From: Marinomonas colpomeniae
GTDB taxonomy: Bacteria; Pseudomonadota; Gammaproteobacteria; Pseudomonadales; Marinomonadaceae
Direction of reading: 5' to 3'
DNA length: 64,000 nt
Assembly (NCBI RefSeq): GCF_014803385.1
Contig: NZ_JACYFC010000004.1
Location: 62,001 to 126,000, forward strand
The notes below the pieces were generated by a model, which saw only the letters and a list, made by a program, of their open reading frames with translations, had not been told where the DNA came from and did no database searches. A program made the translations under genes and the position numbers. Shown here piece after piece: positions 33,242-42,459 of the stretch (position 1 is the first letter of the stretch; each line of letters opens with the position of its first letter).

Positions 33242-33754
33242 CTATTTAAAATAACGCTCGTTGGTTTCGACATTTCGAGTCACGATGGCGTTAGCTGCAA
33301 TAATGGCATTATCGCCAATGGAAATACCGGGTAAAATTTTAGCACCACCACCAATCCAAACATTATTGCCAATGTGAATGGGTCTGGCAAAGCAATGTCC
33401 TACTGCGCGTAAATCTGCTTCTCTTGGGTGATCGACGGTATAAAGGTGAGCACCAGGGCCAATTAATACATCATTACCAATATGAATGGCTGCGCTGTCT
33501 AAAAACACACATTGAAAGTTAATATAGACACGTTCACCAATGTGAATTTGAGAACCATAATCACATTGAAAACCTGGTTCAATGACGACACTACCAAATT
33601 CAGAAAATAAACGCGTTACATGGCGTAAGTTGCCTTTACTTGGATGTGCGTTGAATTTGGCACATGCAAGGCGAGCGGCTTCTCGACGTAATCTCAGGTC
33701 AGTATCAATTCCGTTAAAATTTTCACCATTGAGCATTTTTTCAAATTCGGTCAT
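33242..33754 (-). CDS. Maltose/galactoside O-acetyltransferase-like hexapeptide protein
   Basis: A 170-residue left-handed beta-helix acyltransferase of the Maa/LacA/NodL type. It has an N-terminal helical maltose-acetyltransferase domain, then hexapeptide turns (VVIEPGFQCDYG, IHIGNDVLIGPG) and the catalytic His in LYTVDHPRE. A late INVWIGGGAKILPG-like turn (IHIGNNVWIGGGAK) is also present. It ends at ETNERYFK and lacks the usual last strand with AGNPA and the C-terminal helix, so it may be slightly truncated. ATG at 33754 has AGG upstream. It lies downstream of tal on the same strand, beyond the tal terminator. Confidence 0.82.
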   Translation of the reverse strand: MTEFEKMLNGENFNGIDTDLRLRREAARLACAKFNAHPSKGNLRHVTRLFSEFGSVVIEPGFQCDYGSQIHIGERVYINFQCVFLDSAAIHIGNDVLIGPGAHLYTVDHPREADLRAVGHCFARPIHIGNNVWIGGGAKILPGISIGDNAIIAANAIVTRNVETNERYFK

Positions 33755-33788
33755 TTGTTTGCCTATCGATAAGTCAAAAAGAAGAGAC

Positions 33789-33815
33789 AAAAAACGCGAC
33801 CTAAGCCGCGTTTTT
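33789..33815 (-). terminator. Terminator after tal
   Basis: On the minus strand AAAAACGCG and CGCGTTTTT form a GC-rich stem with a T-run, 18 bases after the tal stop codon and before the acetyltransferase gene. Confidence 0.72.
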
Positions 33816-33832
33816 ATAGATCATCGTTATGC

Positions 33833-34783
33833 TTAAAGCATAGAAGCCAGAGTAACTTCTAATTTGCTTTGATCTACAGCGAAATTACGAATGCCTTCAG
33901 ACAGCTTCTCTGTTGCCATTGCGTCTTCGTTCATTGCCCAACGGAAGTCTGCTTCAGTAACAGGAGCCGGTGCGGCTTTTACGCTTGTAGCAGGAAGTAA
34001 TTTACGCTCAAGTGTCCCTTCGTCTTTCTTCAATTCTTCAAGTAAGTTCGGGCTAATGGTTAGACGATCACAACCTGCAAGTTGCTCAATCTCACCGATG
34101 TTACGGAAGCTCGCACCCATAACAACTGTTTTGTAGCCATGCTCTTTGTAGTAGTTATAGATCTCAGTGACGGAAACAACACCTGGATCTGTTTCAGCAG
34201 TGTATTCTTGGCCAGTAGATTTTTTGTACCAATCAAGGATACGACCTACGAAAGGCGAGATCAGGTAAACACCTGCTTCAGCACAGGCTTGAGCTTGAGC
34301 GAAAGAGAACAATAACGTTAGGTTGCAGTTGATGCCTTCTTTTTCTAGCTCTTCTGCTGCTTTAATGCCTTCCCAAGTAGATGCTGCCTTAATTAAAACG
34401 CGATCACGGGAAATGCCTGCGTCTTCGTACAAAGCAATCAGTTTGCGTGCTTTTGCTAGAGTCGCTTCTTTGTTAAAAGACAAACGCGCATCCACTTCAG
34501 TAGAGATACGACCTGGAACGTATTTAAGAATTTCCGTTCCTACGATAACGGCAAGTTTGTCGCCAGCGTCTAGGATTTGTTGTGCTTTGTCATTACTTTG
34601 CGTTTTTGCCCAAGCAACCGCTTGTTCTAGGAAAGGTGCGTACTCAGGAATCTGTGCCGCTTTCAGCATCAAAGATGGATTAGTCGTTGCATCTTCTGGT
34701 AAAAAATCTTTAATCGCTGTGAAATCACCTGTGTCGGCCACAATGGTCGTGAACTCTTTTAACTGAGATAATTTATTGCTCAT
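33833..34783 (-). CDS. tal: Transaldolase
   Basis: A 316-residue class I transaldolase of the non-oxidative pentose phosphate pathway, moving a dihydroxyacetone unit between sugar phosphates. The Schiff-base lysine is Lys132 in [12 protein letters not shown]. The N-terminal DATTNPSL and the block [17 protein letters not shown] are conserved, and the length matches TalA/TalB. Only 5 bases separate it from dusA upstream, so both probably share a transcript. Confidence 0.95.
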   Translation of the reverse strand: MSNKLSQLKEFTTIVADTGDFTAIKDFLPEDATTNPSLMLKAAQIPEYAPFLEQAVAWAKTQSNDKAQQILDAGDKLAVIVGTEILKYVPGRISTEVDARLSFNKEATLAKARKLIALYEDAGISRDRVLIKAASTWEGIKAAEELEKEGINCNLTLLFSFAQAQACAEAGVYLISPFVGRILDWYKKSTGQEYTAETDPGVVSVTEIYNYYKEHGYKTVVMGASFRNIGEIEQLAGCDRLTISPNLLEELKKDEGTLERKLLPATSVKAAPAPVTEADFRWAMNEDAMATEKLSEGIRNFAVDQSKLEVTLASML

Positions 34784-34788
34784 TGTTT

Positions 34789-35814
34789 TTATCCTTTGTG
34801 CTGATGATGTTTGACCAAGTCAATGGCCTCTAATAATACATGAAGCTTTGCGTCGGCTTTATGACCGTTTTCAGAAAGATAACGACGGAATTGTCTACCG
34901 CCCATTTCTCCTTGGAAAATTCCTAATATGTGGCGAGTTAAGTGCGATAAACGCACACCGTCTGCCATTCTACGTTCCATGTGAAGCACGAATTTTTCCA
35001 ATGCTTCATAGCGGTCTGTCACGATGGACTGGCCACCAAAAATTTGCTCGTCTACTTGGCTTAACATCCAAGGGTTGTGATAGGCCTCACGACCAACCAT
35101 GACACCGTCTACGTGTTTTAGCTGTTCTTGGCATTCCGCTATCGTTTTAATACCACCGTTTATAATGATTTCAAGGTCTGGAAAATCTTGTTTAAGCTGA
35201 TGTACATAATGGTATTTTAACGGTGGTACTTCACGGTTTTCTTTTGGACTTAAACCTTGAAGAATCGCCTTGCGAGCATGAACAATAAAGGTTTTAGTAC
35301 CTGTTGTCCCAATGTCACCGACAAAATCACGTACAACGCTATACTCTTCTTGGTCATCTATACCAATGCGGTGTTTAATTGTCACTGGAATGCTGCAAAC
35401 ATCTTGCATTGCTTTCATAGCATCTTTCACCATGTTTGGGTGTTCCATTAAACAGGCGCCAATCATGTTGTTTTGTACGCGATCGCTTGGGCAACCTACG
35501 TTTAAGTTTACTTCATCAAAACCCGCTTGCTCGGCTTTCTTTGCGCATTTTGCTAAATCTTCTGGATTGGAACCACCAAGCTGTAAGGCAACAGGGTGTT
35601 CGCATTCGTCATGAAATAAAAAACGCTCAGGATTGTTGCCGTATAAAATCGCACCAGTTGTCACCATCTCGGTATACAACAAAGTGTTCTTGGTCATCGT
35701 TCTGGCAAATACTCTGTAATCGGAAACGGTCCAATCGAGCATTGGTGCGATAGAGAAACGTCGATCTATCTTAGAGCTTGAATTATTTGGCGCAGAGCTT
35801 GTTTCTAGAGGCAT
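34789..35814 (-). CDS. dusA: tRNA-dihydrouridine synthase A
   Basis: A 341-residue FMN enzyme that reduces uridines in the tRNA D-loop. [18 protein letters not shown] at the start of the TIM barrel, the catalytic Cys108 in [28 protein letters not shown] and INGGIKT are all DusA features. The C-terminal helical domain holds RHILGIFQG. First gene of a dusA-tal pair. The region upstream is a 780-base gap. Confidence 0.94.
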   Translation of the reverse strand: MPLETSSAPNNSSSKIDRRFSIAPMLDWTVSDYRVFARTMTKNTLLYTEMVTTGAILYGNNPERFLFHDECEHPVALQLGGSNPEDLAKCAKKAEQAGFDEVNLNVGCPSDRVQNNMIGACLMEHPNMVKDAMKAMQDVCSIPVTIKHRIGIDDQEEYSVVRDFVGDIGTTGTKTFIVHARKAILQGLSPKENREVPPLKYHYVHQLKQDFPDLEIIINGGIKTIAECQEQLKHVDGVMVGREAYHNPWMLSQVDEQIFGGQSIVTDRYEALEKFVLHMERRMADGVRLSHLTRHILGIFQGEMGGRQFRRYLSENGHKADAKLHVLLEAIDLVKHHQHKG

Positions 35815-36414
35815 TAAAATAGTCTATATAAAGTCGGTTTTGAGCAGCTTAGGTTTACTGCTTATAGAGTCGGTAATTATGTCATAAAATTACATGAATT
35901 CTAATAGGTGACAGTGGTTACTTTGGAAAGAAAGGGTGAAAAGAGTGTTCTATGAATGTGTAGATTAGGTGTTTCTGTTTGTAATCTAATATTTTTTTGT
36001 CTTTTTTATGATTTATCAAAAATTCATTACTATTTTTTCTGCACCATAATTTGACGTGTCAATTTTTTTTGAATGTGTTTATTTTCATGCGTCACATCTT
36101 TAAGTAGGTATCCCTCAATCGTACTTGTTATTCTTTATTCAAAACTCTCTCTTAGTGCACTAGAAATTAGCTGATGAATTTTTAGCATATCATCAAAAAA
36201 ACGCTTAGTTTATATGAAGGACATCGCTTTTACGTTAGGCACTCATAAATAATATATTTCCACTAACTTAAAGCACGACTATATTATCAGGAATTAATGG
36301 ATAATAGATTAAGCTGGATCTTATTAAGGTTTATCTAATGTGTTTGATGTTTATTTAAAATTCAAATTAAATTTCTAATGTTATCTTCCTATACAGTTAT
36401 CCACTCCAATTGAT
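35815..36414. other. Long AT-rich gap upstream of the orphan terminator
   Basis: About 600 bases with no convincing frame on either strand; the sequence is strongly AT-rich and T-tract-rich. It should hold the dusA promoter at its left end. The strong hairpin terminator at its right end has no coding gene in front of it, so an unannotated small RNA could lie here. Confidence 0.45.
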
Positions 36415-36446
36415 AAAAACCATACTTTAGTATGGTTTTTATTTTT
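36415..36446. terminator. Strong orphan terminator hairpin
   Basis: AAAAACCATAC (36415-36425) and GTATGGTTTTT (36430-36440) form a perfect 11-bp stem with a 4-nt loop, followed by ATTTTTT. No gene precedes it on the plus strand for about 600 bases. Confidence 0.65.
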
Positions 36447-36596
36447 TAATTAGGATTTTTTCTTTTTATTTTAAAAAATAGAAAGCTAAATAACCTTATG
36501 TTCTTCAAACTTTATTGACAAAATCAATATAAAAATTATAAAGTTCACTTTCAGCAACACTGTTGAAAAATGGATTATTTATAAAAGGATTTTATA

Positions 36597-36980
36597 GTGA
36601 AAAAGCAATCATTGGCGTTAGTTCTTTCTCTTGGTGTTTTAGGTCTTGTAGGTTGTTCAGATGCTCTGGACAAAGAAGATGTATCTAAACTATCTATGAA
36701 TGATGCAGCGATAGAAGCATGTAAAGCATTTGTTAGTCTTGATGTAGAAAGAATCAGCGTATTTCTAGAAAATAGAGATGTTGCTAAGTTAAAAGCAACG
36801 TTAGCAAACGATACGAAACGTAAGAAAGCTGAAAAGCTTTTCAATGATTCTGTTTGTAAGGTCACAAAATCAAGAAAAAGTGTTGTAAACACTACCTATT
36901 ATACATTTGAAAAATTTCCTAGAGATTTAGAAATTTTCAAAAATAAAGAAAACGGATACACAGTAAAAAGCTTTTTCTAA
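36597..36980 (+). CDS. Putative lipoprotein, unknown function
   Basis: A 127-residue predicted lipoprotein with GTG start at 36597 and AAGGA about 10 bases upstream. Signal KKQSLALVLSLGVLGLVG is followed by the lipobox Cys at residue 20 (LVGC). The mature part is helical and basic, with two cysteines (EACKAF, SVCKVT) that could pair. Asn, Lys and Phe content is high in line with the AT-rich surroundings. I do not recognise a family. It stands alone and ends in a long hairpin. Confidence 0.72.
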   Translation: MKKQSLALVLSLGVLGLVGCSDALDKEDVSKLSMNDAAIEACKAFVSLDVERISVFLENRDVAKLKATLANDTKRKKAEKLFNDSVCKVTKSRKSVVNTTYYTFEKFPRDLEIFKNKENGYTVKSFF

Positions 36981-37000
36981 GTAATAAATTGTAAATGTCG

Positions 37001-37080
37001 AAGGCTTGCTAGACAGATCTTATAGGTTGGTTCATCGAACAACGTTTATATAAAGATCTTTATTCTAGCAGGCCTTTTTT
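37001..37080 (+). terminator. Long two-part terminator hairpin
   Basis: AAGGCTTGCTAGA (37001-37013) pairs with TCTAGCAGGCCTT (37063-37075) with one G-U. Inside, AGATCTTATA pairs with TATAAAGATCT with one bulge. A run of T residues follows. The 80-base structure is much larger than an ordinary terminator. Confidence 0.65.
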
Positions 37081-37230
37081 ATGTCAACCAAGTTCAAGTC
37101 GTTCAGAGAGCCTTTTTCTCTTCTATAAAAAATTTTAATGATTTTCTTAAAGTAACGAGTGATATTGCACTTTTTTCTTAAAACCTAGCTTAGTTGTTTT
37201 TAAAAAATTACATCGTTCTTTTAGATATTA

Positions 37231-37998
37231 TTACATGTTATAAACGCCGCCATTAATGTCGAGCGTTGCTCCAGTAATAAAACCATCGTATTCAGACGCT
37301 AAGTAAGTAACAGCTCTTGCAACATCGTCTGCGTTTCCTGCTCGTTGAATTGGAATGCCAGCCGTTGTTTCATCCGCTGATTCTTTTGACGTATGCGTGT
37401 TGTGGAATGACGTACCAAGAATAAGTCCTGGAGCGACGGCATTGACGCGAGTTCCTTGAGGCCCTAATTCAGCAGAAAGTGCCCGTGTTAAGGTTAAGAT
37501 TGCACCTTTGCTAGTCGAGTAGGCTAGAGATCCTGGGTGGCCACCTTTTCGTCCAGCAAGTGACGCTAAATTAACAATGCTACTGTTTTCATTTTTTGCT
37601 AGATGAGGTGATGCAGCACGTGTGACAAACATCATAGAGGTAAGGTTTATATCCATTACCTTATGCCAGAATTCCGCCTCCATTTCGTTTAGCATTTTAC
37701 GTGCAACTAGGGAGCCTGCGTTATTTATGAGTATGTCTAAACCACCAAGTGTTTCGACTGTTTTTTCGACTACTGCATTTGCATCGATTTCATTGGTTAA
37801 GTCACCATTTATTGCAATGGCCCTTTGTCCTTTTTGGATTGCATATTCGATTAATTGATTCGCGGTATCCGCACTGGAAAAATAGTGGATAGCAACATGA
37901 GCGCCACTGTCTATAAAGTGTCTTGTAATGGCTTCGCCAATTCCTTGAGCGCCTGCTGTAATGAGAACGTTTTTTCCGGCTAATTTATTCTTATTCAT
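37231..37998 (-). CDS. Short-chain dehydrogenase/reductase (SDR)
   Basis: A 255-residue classical SDR using NAD(P)H. The cofactor glycine motif is AGAQGIGEA (near residues 15-23), NNAG follows at about 87-90, and the catalytic Ser/Tyr/Lys lie in NLASLAGRK and AYSTSKGA. The C-terminal GFITGATLDINGG is typical. The substrate is unknown. Five extra codons upstream are open, but AGGA lies 7 bases before the ATG at 37998. Single gene. Confidence 0.9.
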   Translation of the reverse strand: MNKNKLAGKNVLITAGAQGIGEAITRHFIDSGAHVAIHYFSSADTANQLIEYAIQKGQRAIAINGDLTNEIDANAVVEKTVETLGGLDILINNAGSLVARKMLNEMEAEFWHKVMDINLTSMMFVTRAASPHLAKNENSSIVNLASLAGRKGGHPGSLAYSTSKGAILTLTRALSAELGPQGTRVNAVAPGLILGTSFHNTHTSKESADETTAGIPIQRAGNADDVARAVTYLASEYDGFITGATLDINGGVYNM

Positions 37999-38103
37999 GT
38001 TATTCCTAAACAAATAGAGTTGATGATAGTGACACTAATAACGAGTCATTTAAGCGTTTTAGATAAATCGTAATATGAAGTACGGAATACACTTCGTCCT
38101 GCT

Positions 38104-38919
38104 TTATTCGTTGACCCATAAAGCGGCATCAATTCGTACCCCATGAAGATTCATTCTCCAATCAAGGTGCGGACCTGTAGATAGGCCTGTTGAGCCGATA
38201 GCAGCAAGGTAATCGCCTTTTTTAACGTATTGTCCCACTGTTACATTTACACTTGATAAATGTAGGAAGGTACTGCTTACACCTGCACCGTGATCTAAAA
38301 TGATGGTGCCGCCGCTGTAATATAAATCATCTTCGGCCAATACAATTTTACCACCGGCTGGTGCATAGACAGGATCCCCTTTGGGAGCTGCCATATCGAC
38401 TCCCCAGTGAGGGTTTCCAGGTTTTCCGTTATAAAACCTTTGGCTTCCATAAACACCTGAAATACGGCCTTTAGCGGGCCACTGAAATTCATCAACTCGC
38501 CAAAAATCATAATCACCGATAATTGCACGTGCTTTTCTTACTTGTGCTGCTTCTGTACTAATTCGATTAGCTACTTCAGGTGGCGGAGTAACGCGTGAGG
38601 ATGGAGCACCTTTTATTCGCTGAATATTGTATTTTCGTGAGGCAATCTTAATTTCTTTTCGTTCAACAGAACCTGAAGATGAGGTGATGATGATTTTATG
38701 GCTGCCTGAAAGTTCTCGACTAAACCCAATGGCGAGATAACCTTTTGAATCTAGCTTGTAAAGTGTGCCCATAAACTCAACGGTGGAATCAGGAGCTGTT
38801 TGAATAACAACATAGCCACCACTTTGGTATTGTTTTTCAGTAATGGTTATTGATTGAGCGTTAAGTAGGAAACTCGTACAGATAAAACAGAGTGCGAATA
38901 TTTGCTTAAGATAGGCCAA
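38104..38919 (-). CDS. M23 family (LytM-like) peptidase
   Basis: A 271-residue exported protein with signal peptide to about residue 21 (LLNAQ), a beta-type N-terminal domain, and a C-terminal LytM domain (residues 150-265). The zinc ligands HWGVD (HxxxD) are present. The second motif reads GPHLDW where most peptidases have HxH, so the third ligand position is Asp. Related proteins with HLDW occur, as I recall, in other gammaproteobacteria. It probably cleaves peptidoglycan cross-links or acts as an amidase activator. Confidence 0.87.
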   Translation of the reverse strand: MAYLKQIFALCFICTSFLLNAQSITITEKQYQSGGYVVIQTAPDSTVEFMGTLYKLDSKGYLAIGFSRELSGSHKIIITSSSGSVERKEIKIASRKYNIQRIKGAPSSRVTPPPEVANRISTEAAQVRKARAIIGDYDFWRVDEFQWPAKGRISGVYGSQRFYNGKPGNPHWGVDMAAPKGDPVYAPAGGKIVLAEDDLYYSGGTIILDHGAGVSSTFLHLSSVNVTVGQYVKKGDYLAAIGSTGLSTGPHLDWRMNLHGVRIDAALWVNE

Positions 38920-39137
38920 CTTCTTTCCTTTTAATTAATCGTCTTTTTTATCCTACACGTCTCGATCTAAAATGTTTATAAATTTTCTATCGTGCATGTT
39001 TTGCTATCAATGTGTGTGCATTTCTAAATACTTACTTTGCAATAGAATATTAGAAAGCGGTTATAAGATATTTTATGCGTGACAAATAATGTCCTCCTCA
39101 CTAATAATGGCATCATATTTTATGGAGTGTTGCCTGT

Positions 39138-39851
39138 ATGACCCCTTTTTATAGTGTCATTTTGTTGGCTCTGTTCGCTGGGCTAGCAATGCCTGCGGGT
39201 GCCTTGATTGCTCAGTACGAAAAAATTCGACCTCTATGGCTTGAAAGCGAACTGACTCATGGAATTACCGCTTTTGGTGGCGGTGCATTGTTGTCAGCGG
39301 TTGCTTTGGTATTGGTGCCCGAAGGAATTCTTCATTTCTCTCCTTTGCCTGCTGCGGCATTATTTTTATTGGGCGGTGCGGCATTTATGTCGCTTGATAT
39401 TTTGTTGTCAAAAAGCAAAGCATCAATGAGTCAGCTGGTTGCTATGTTGTCTGATTTTATTCCTGAGTCTTTGGCGTTGGGTGCGGCGTTTGCTTTGGGC
39501 AGTTCGGATGCTATTTTGATTGCGGCTCTTATTGCGATGCAAAATTTGCCAGAGGGTTTTAATGCCTTTCGAGAACTAAAAGCGTCGTCTCATTATTCTT
39601 CATTAAAGATCTTATTTATGTTTTTTGTCTTGGCGCTGTGTGGTCCAGTTGCAAGCGGAATGGCGTATCTTTGGTTGTCTGATTGGCCTGCGTTAGTGTC
39701 TGGAGTCATGTTGTTTGCTTCTGGTGGAATTCTGTACGCTGTGTTTCAAGATATAGCGCCACAAGTCACACTGGAAAAACATTGGGCGCCACCAATGGGG
39801 GCGGTAATGGGGTTTGTTTTAGGCCTTGTTGGTTACATGTTGACGCAATAA
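39138..39851 (+). CDS. ZIP family metal transporter
   Basis: A 237-residue inner-membrane protein with about eight hydrophobic segments. The two ZIP metal-path motifs are in DFIPESLALGAAF (near 110-122) and NLPEGFNAFRE (near 137-147). The usual His of TM4 (HxxPE) is replaced by hydrophobic or Asp residues, so metal specificity may differ from classical zinc importers. Start ATG at 39138. Monocistronic upstream of benE with a 100-base gap. Confidence 0.8.
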   Translation: MTPFYSVILLALFAGLAMPAGALIAQYEKIRPLWLESELTHGITAFGGGALLSAVALVLVPEGILHFSPLPAAALFLLGGAAFMSLDILLSKSKASMSQLVAMLSDFIPESLALGAAFALGSSDAILIAALIAMQNLPEGFNAFRELKASSHYSSLKILFMFFVLALCGPVASGMAYLWLSDWPALVSGVMLFASGGILYAVFQDIAPQVTLEKHWAPPMGAVMGFVLGLVGYMLTQ

Positions 39852-39888
39852 TATGCATTTAAAATATATGCAAAAAATAAAATAAAAA

Positions 39889-39896
39889 TGTATACA
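39889..39896. promoter_or_regulatory. Candidate GntR operator upstream of benE
   Basis: The palindrome TGTATACA lies 59 bases before the benE start. FCD-type GntR regulators often bind TNGTNNNACNA-like palindromes, and such a regulator is encoded just after benE. This is inference from position and symmetry. Confidence 0.3.
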
Positions 39897-39954
39897 AAAA
39901 TAGTTTTCTTAGAATATAGTTGTCATTCTTGTTTGCAATATAAAGGATGGAACC

Positions 39955-41127
39955 GTGCTAAGAATCTTGAATGATGCGAGCTTAAGTGCTGTTGTTGCTG
40001 GTTTTGTTGCCGTTCTTATTGGTTTTGCTAGCTCGGTCGCGATTGTCTTTCAAGCCGCTCAATCTGCCGGAGCTGATGCCAGTATTATAGTGTCTTGGAT
40101 TATGGCGCTTGGCTTTGGTATGGGCGTTACCTGTTTTTTTCTTTCTCTCTGGTATCGGTCGCCTGTTATTACCGCTTGGTCGACTCCTGGTGCTGCCTTG
40201 CTTGCTACGAGTTTAGGTTCTATTAGTTATTCTGAGGCTATAGGGGTGTTTGTATTTTCCGGCGTACTTGTTTTGTTGACCGGTTTGTCTGGTTTGTTTG
40301 ACAAAATAATGCGTTTGGTTCCTCTTCCAATTGCTTGCGCTATGCTCGCTGGCGTTCTTTTTAAGTTCGGTCTTTCTATTTTTGATTCCATGATGAGCGA
40401 TGTATTCCTTGTTGGTGTCATGCTTATCACGTACTTGGTGAGCAAACGTTTAATTCCTCGTTATGCTGTTTTGTTTGTTTTAGCTTCTGGTGTGGTGTTT
40501 GTTTTGACTAGATCAGACGCTCATCTTTTATCTAATATTCCTTTTAATCTGGGAACACCTGTATGGGTTTGGCCGGAGTGGAATATCAGTGCGTTAATCG
40601 GTATTGGTTTGCCTTTATACATAGTTACCATGACGGCTCAAAATATTCCTGGTGTCGCTGTTATGCGCAGTAGCGGTTACCACACTCCTGTTTCACCACT
40701 ACTCAGCTGGACAGGATTTACCTCAATAGTCTTGGCTCCTTTAGGAGGCTTTGCCTTCAATTTGGCTGCTATTACGGCGGCTATTTGTGCAGGAGACGAG
40801 TGTCATAAAGATCCTAAACGCCGCTATATTGCAGGATTGTCTGCTGGCGTATTTTATGTGCTGGCAGGATTGGCTGGAACATCAGTAGTGGCCTTATTCT
40901 CCATTTTTCCAGCAACCATGATTTCCGCTTTGGCAGGTATCGCATTACTCGGAACCATAGGAATGAATCTTAAAACTGCGATGATGGAAGATACTAATAG
41001 GGAAGCTGCTTTGGTTACTTTTTTAGTGACGGTTTCAGGTGTTTCATTTGGTGGGATTGCGTCTGCTTTTTGGGGGATAGTGTTCGGTGCGATTTGTTTA
41101 TTGGTCTCAAATATTAAGAAAAAGTAG
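39955..41127 (+). CDS. benE: BenE family benzoate/H+ symporter
   Basis: A 390-residue inner-membrane transporter of the benzoate:H+ symporter family, with about twelve hydrophobic segments. SLSAVVAGFVAVLIGFASSVAIVFQAA at the N terminus (given here in parts: SLSAVVAGF, then VAIVFQAA), YRSPVITAWSTPGAALL, and MTAQNIPGVAVMRSSGY are family landmarks. GTG start at 39955 with AAAGGA 10 bases upstream. No aromatic degradation genes lie near, so the physiological substrate is open. Followed after 11 bases by a GntR regulator. Confidence 0.9.
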   Translation: MLRILNDASLSAVVAGFVAVLIGFASSVAIVFQAAQSAGADASIIVSWIMALGFGMGVTCFFLSLWYRSPVITAWSTPGAALLATSLGSISYSEAIGVFVFSGVLVLLTGLSGLFDKIMRLVPLPIACAMLAGVLFKFGLSIFDSMMSDVFLVGVMLITYLVSKRLIPRYAVLFVLASGVVFVLTRSDAHLLSNIPFNLGTPVWVWPEWNISALIGIGLPLYIVTMTAQNIPGVAVMRSSGYHTPVSPLLSWTGFTSIVLAPLGGFAFNLAAITAAICAGDECHKDPKRRYIAGLSAGVFYVLAGLAGTSVVALFSIFPATMISALAGIALLGTIGMNLKTAMMEDTNREAALVTFLVTVSGVSFGGIASAFWGIVFGAICLLVSNIKKK

Positions 41128-41138
41128 ATGCTCATCCT

Positions 41139-41765
41139 ATGGATATTAGACAAAAAATAAAAGAAGACATACTTAATAACCAGCTCCCAAGAGGCTTACC
41201 TTTACGTCAAACAGCCTTGTCGAATCGATATAACGTGAGCCGAATACCAATTAGAGATGCCTTACTGTCTTTAAAAGCGGATGGTTGGTTGTCACCCCAT
41301 GGTAAAGCGGGCGTGATGATTCCTGATTTACACTGGAAGGAAGCCGAAGATCTATATTTGATGCGAGCTGAGCTAGAGTGTCTGTTATTCAATATGGCGT
41401 TTGATTTAATCGGTGAACAAGAGGTAAAGCAAGCGAGGTCTTTCTTATTGGAATTAGATCAGAAAAACTTACCTCTTATTAGTCGAGGGGAGCTTAATTG
41501 GTGTTTTCATAATGCCTTATATAAAGTGGCGAAAAGGCCAACACTACAACGTGTGGTGGAAGGGTTAAATGCACAAGCTGTACGTTACCTTGGCTTCCAG
41601 TATGGGCCTTTAGGCCATCGAGAAAAAAGCCAGAATCAGCATGAGGTTTTACTTAGCTTTATTGAGAGAAGGGATAAAAGTGCTGCGCTCAAACATTTGA
41701 GACAGCACATAGAAGAGGCTGGAGTCTTGTTAACGAATTATCTAAAAAAGATAAAAACTGAATAA
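41139..41765 (+). CDS. GntR family regulator with FCD domain
   Basis: A 208-residue regulator. The winged helix occupies residues 1-66 (IRQKIKEDILNNQLPRG, LPLRQTALSNRYNVSRIPIR, LKADGWLSPHGKAGVMI). The C-terminal FCD ligand domain runs from about 75 to 205 with LYLMRAELECLLFNMA and HNALYKVAKRPTL. It starts 11 bases after benE in the same direction and probably controls it; the ligand may be the transported compound. Confidence 0.88.
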   Translation: MDIRQKIKEDILNNQLPRGLPLRQTALSNRYNVSRIPIRDALLSLKADGWLSPHGKAGVMIPDLHWKEAEDLYLMRAELECLLFNMAFDLIGEQEVKQARSFLLELDQKNLPLISRGELNWCFHNALYKVAKRPTLQRVVEGLNAQAVRYLGFQYGPLGHREKSQNQHEVLLSFIERRDKSAALKHLRQHIEEAGVLLTNYLKKIKTE

Positions 41766-41786
41766 TAGTTGTCTTTAGGTTTCTAT

Positions 41787-42455
41787 TTAAGCGCTTTGAG
41801 GCAAGTAGACCGTTAAACTTGCACCACCAAGGGCTGAAGATGTTTCTTTTTTTATACTGCCATGCACGTCATTAACCGTGTGTGCAGTTGCTGATAGTTC
41901 TGCGAAATATAACCCTAAGCCTGTGTTTGCTTCACCATGAATATCTTCATGTTCCTCTTCAGGTGAATTAAAACCGTTGCCATCATCTTCTATCGAAATA
42001 ACGAGGAAGTTGTTTTCTTTTTTTGCATTAATGACGATTTTAGATTTAGCAAAACGAAAAGCATTATAAACAGCTGTACCTACTACGGCTGTCATAAGTC
42101 GCTCATCAAATACACCAGTTAAGCTAGGATCACATACATAACTTAATTCTAAGTCTTTTGCTGTAGCTGAAGGCTGCAAAGCAAATACTTGATCGTCTAA
42201 AAACTCATCCATTAAAAATGTGTCTACATGCAGCTCGTAACCATCAGACGCTAACCTATAGAGGTATAGATATTCTACCCATTCATCATTGAGTTTTTTC
42301 AAGGACTCTTCAATTAAGATGATTTTTTTTTGGTTTGGTCCTTTATTATCTATTGTTTCCTTTAAGCCTTGTAGTTGATATAGCAGGGTACCAACTTGGT
42401 TTTTACTTTCATGTATTGCGCTGGCTAGAATGGTGCTAATCTCCATTTTTTTCAT
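41787..42455 (-). CDS. Histidine kinase-like ATPase
   Basis: A 222-residue soluble protein with only kinase parts. A short dimerisation helix with a candidate phosphoacceptor His15 in ILASAIHESKNQVG precedes a HATPase_c domain: N box VVGTAVYNAFRFAKS, G1 box EDDGNGF, G2 box TGLGLYFA. There is no sensor or membrane segment. ATG at 42455 has GGAG upstream, and the start lies just 4 bases beyond the response-regulator stop, so the two are surely co-expressed and probably form a signalling pair. Confidence 0.82.
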   Translation of the reverse strand: MKKMEISTILASAIHESKNQVGTLLYQLQGLKETIDNKGPNQKKIILIEESLKKLNDEWVEYLYLYRLASDGYELHVDTFLMDEFLDDQVFALQPSATAKDLELSYVCDPSLTGVFDERLMTAVVGTAVYNAFRFAKSKIVINAKKENNFLVISIEDDGNGFNSPEEEHEDIHGEANTGLGLYFAELSATAHTVNDVHGSIKKETSSALGGASLTVYLPQSA

Positions 42456-42459
42456 TATA

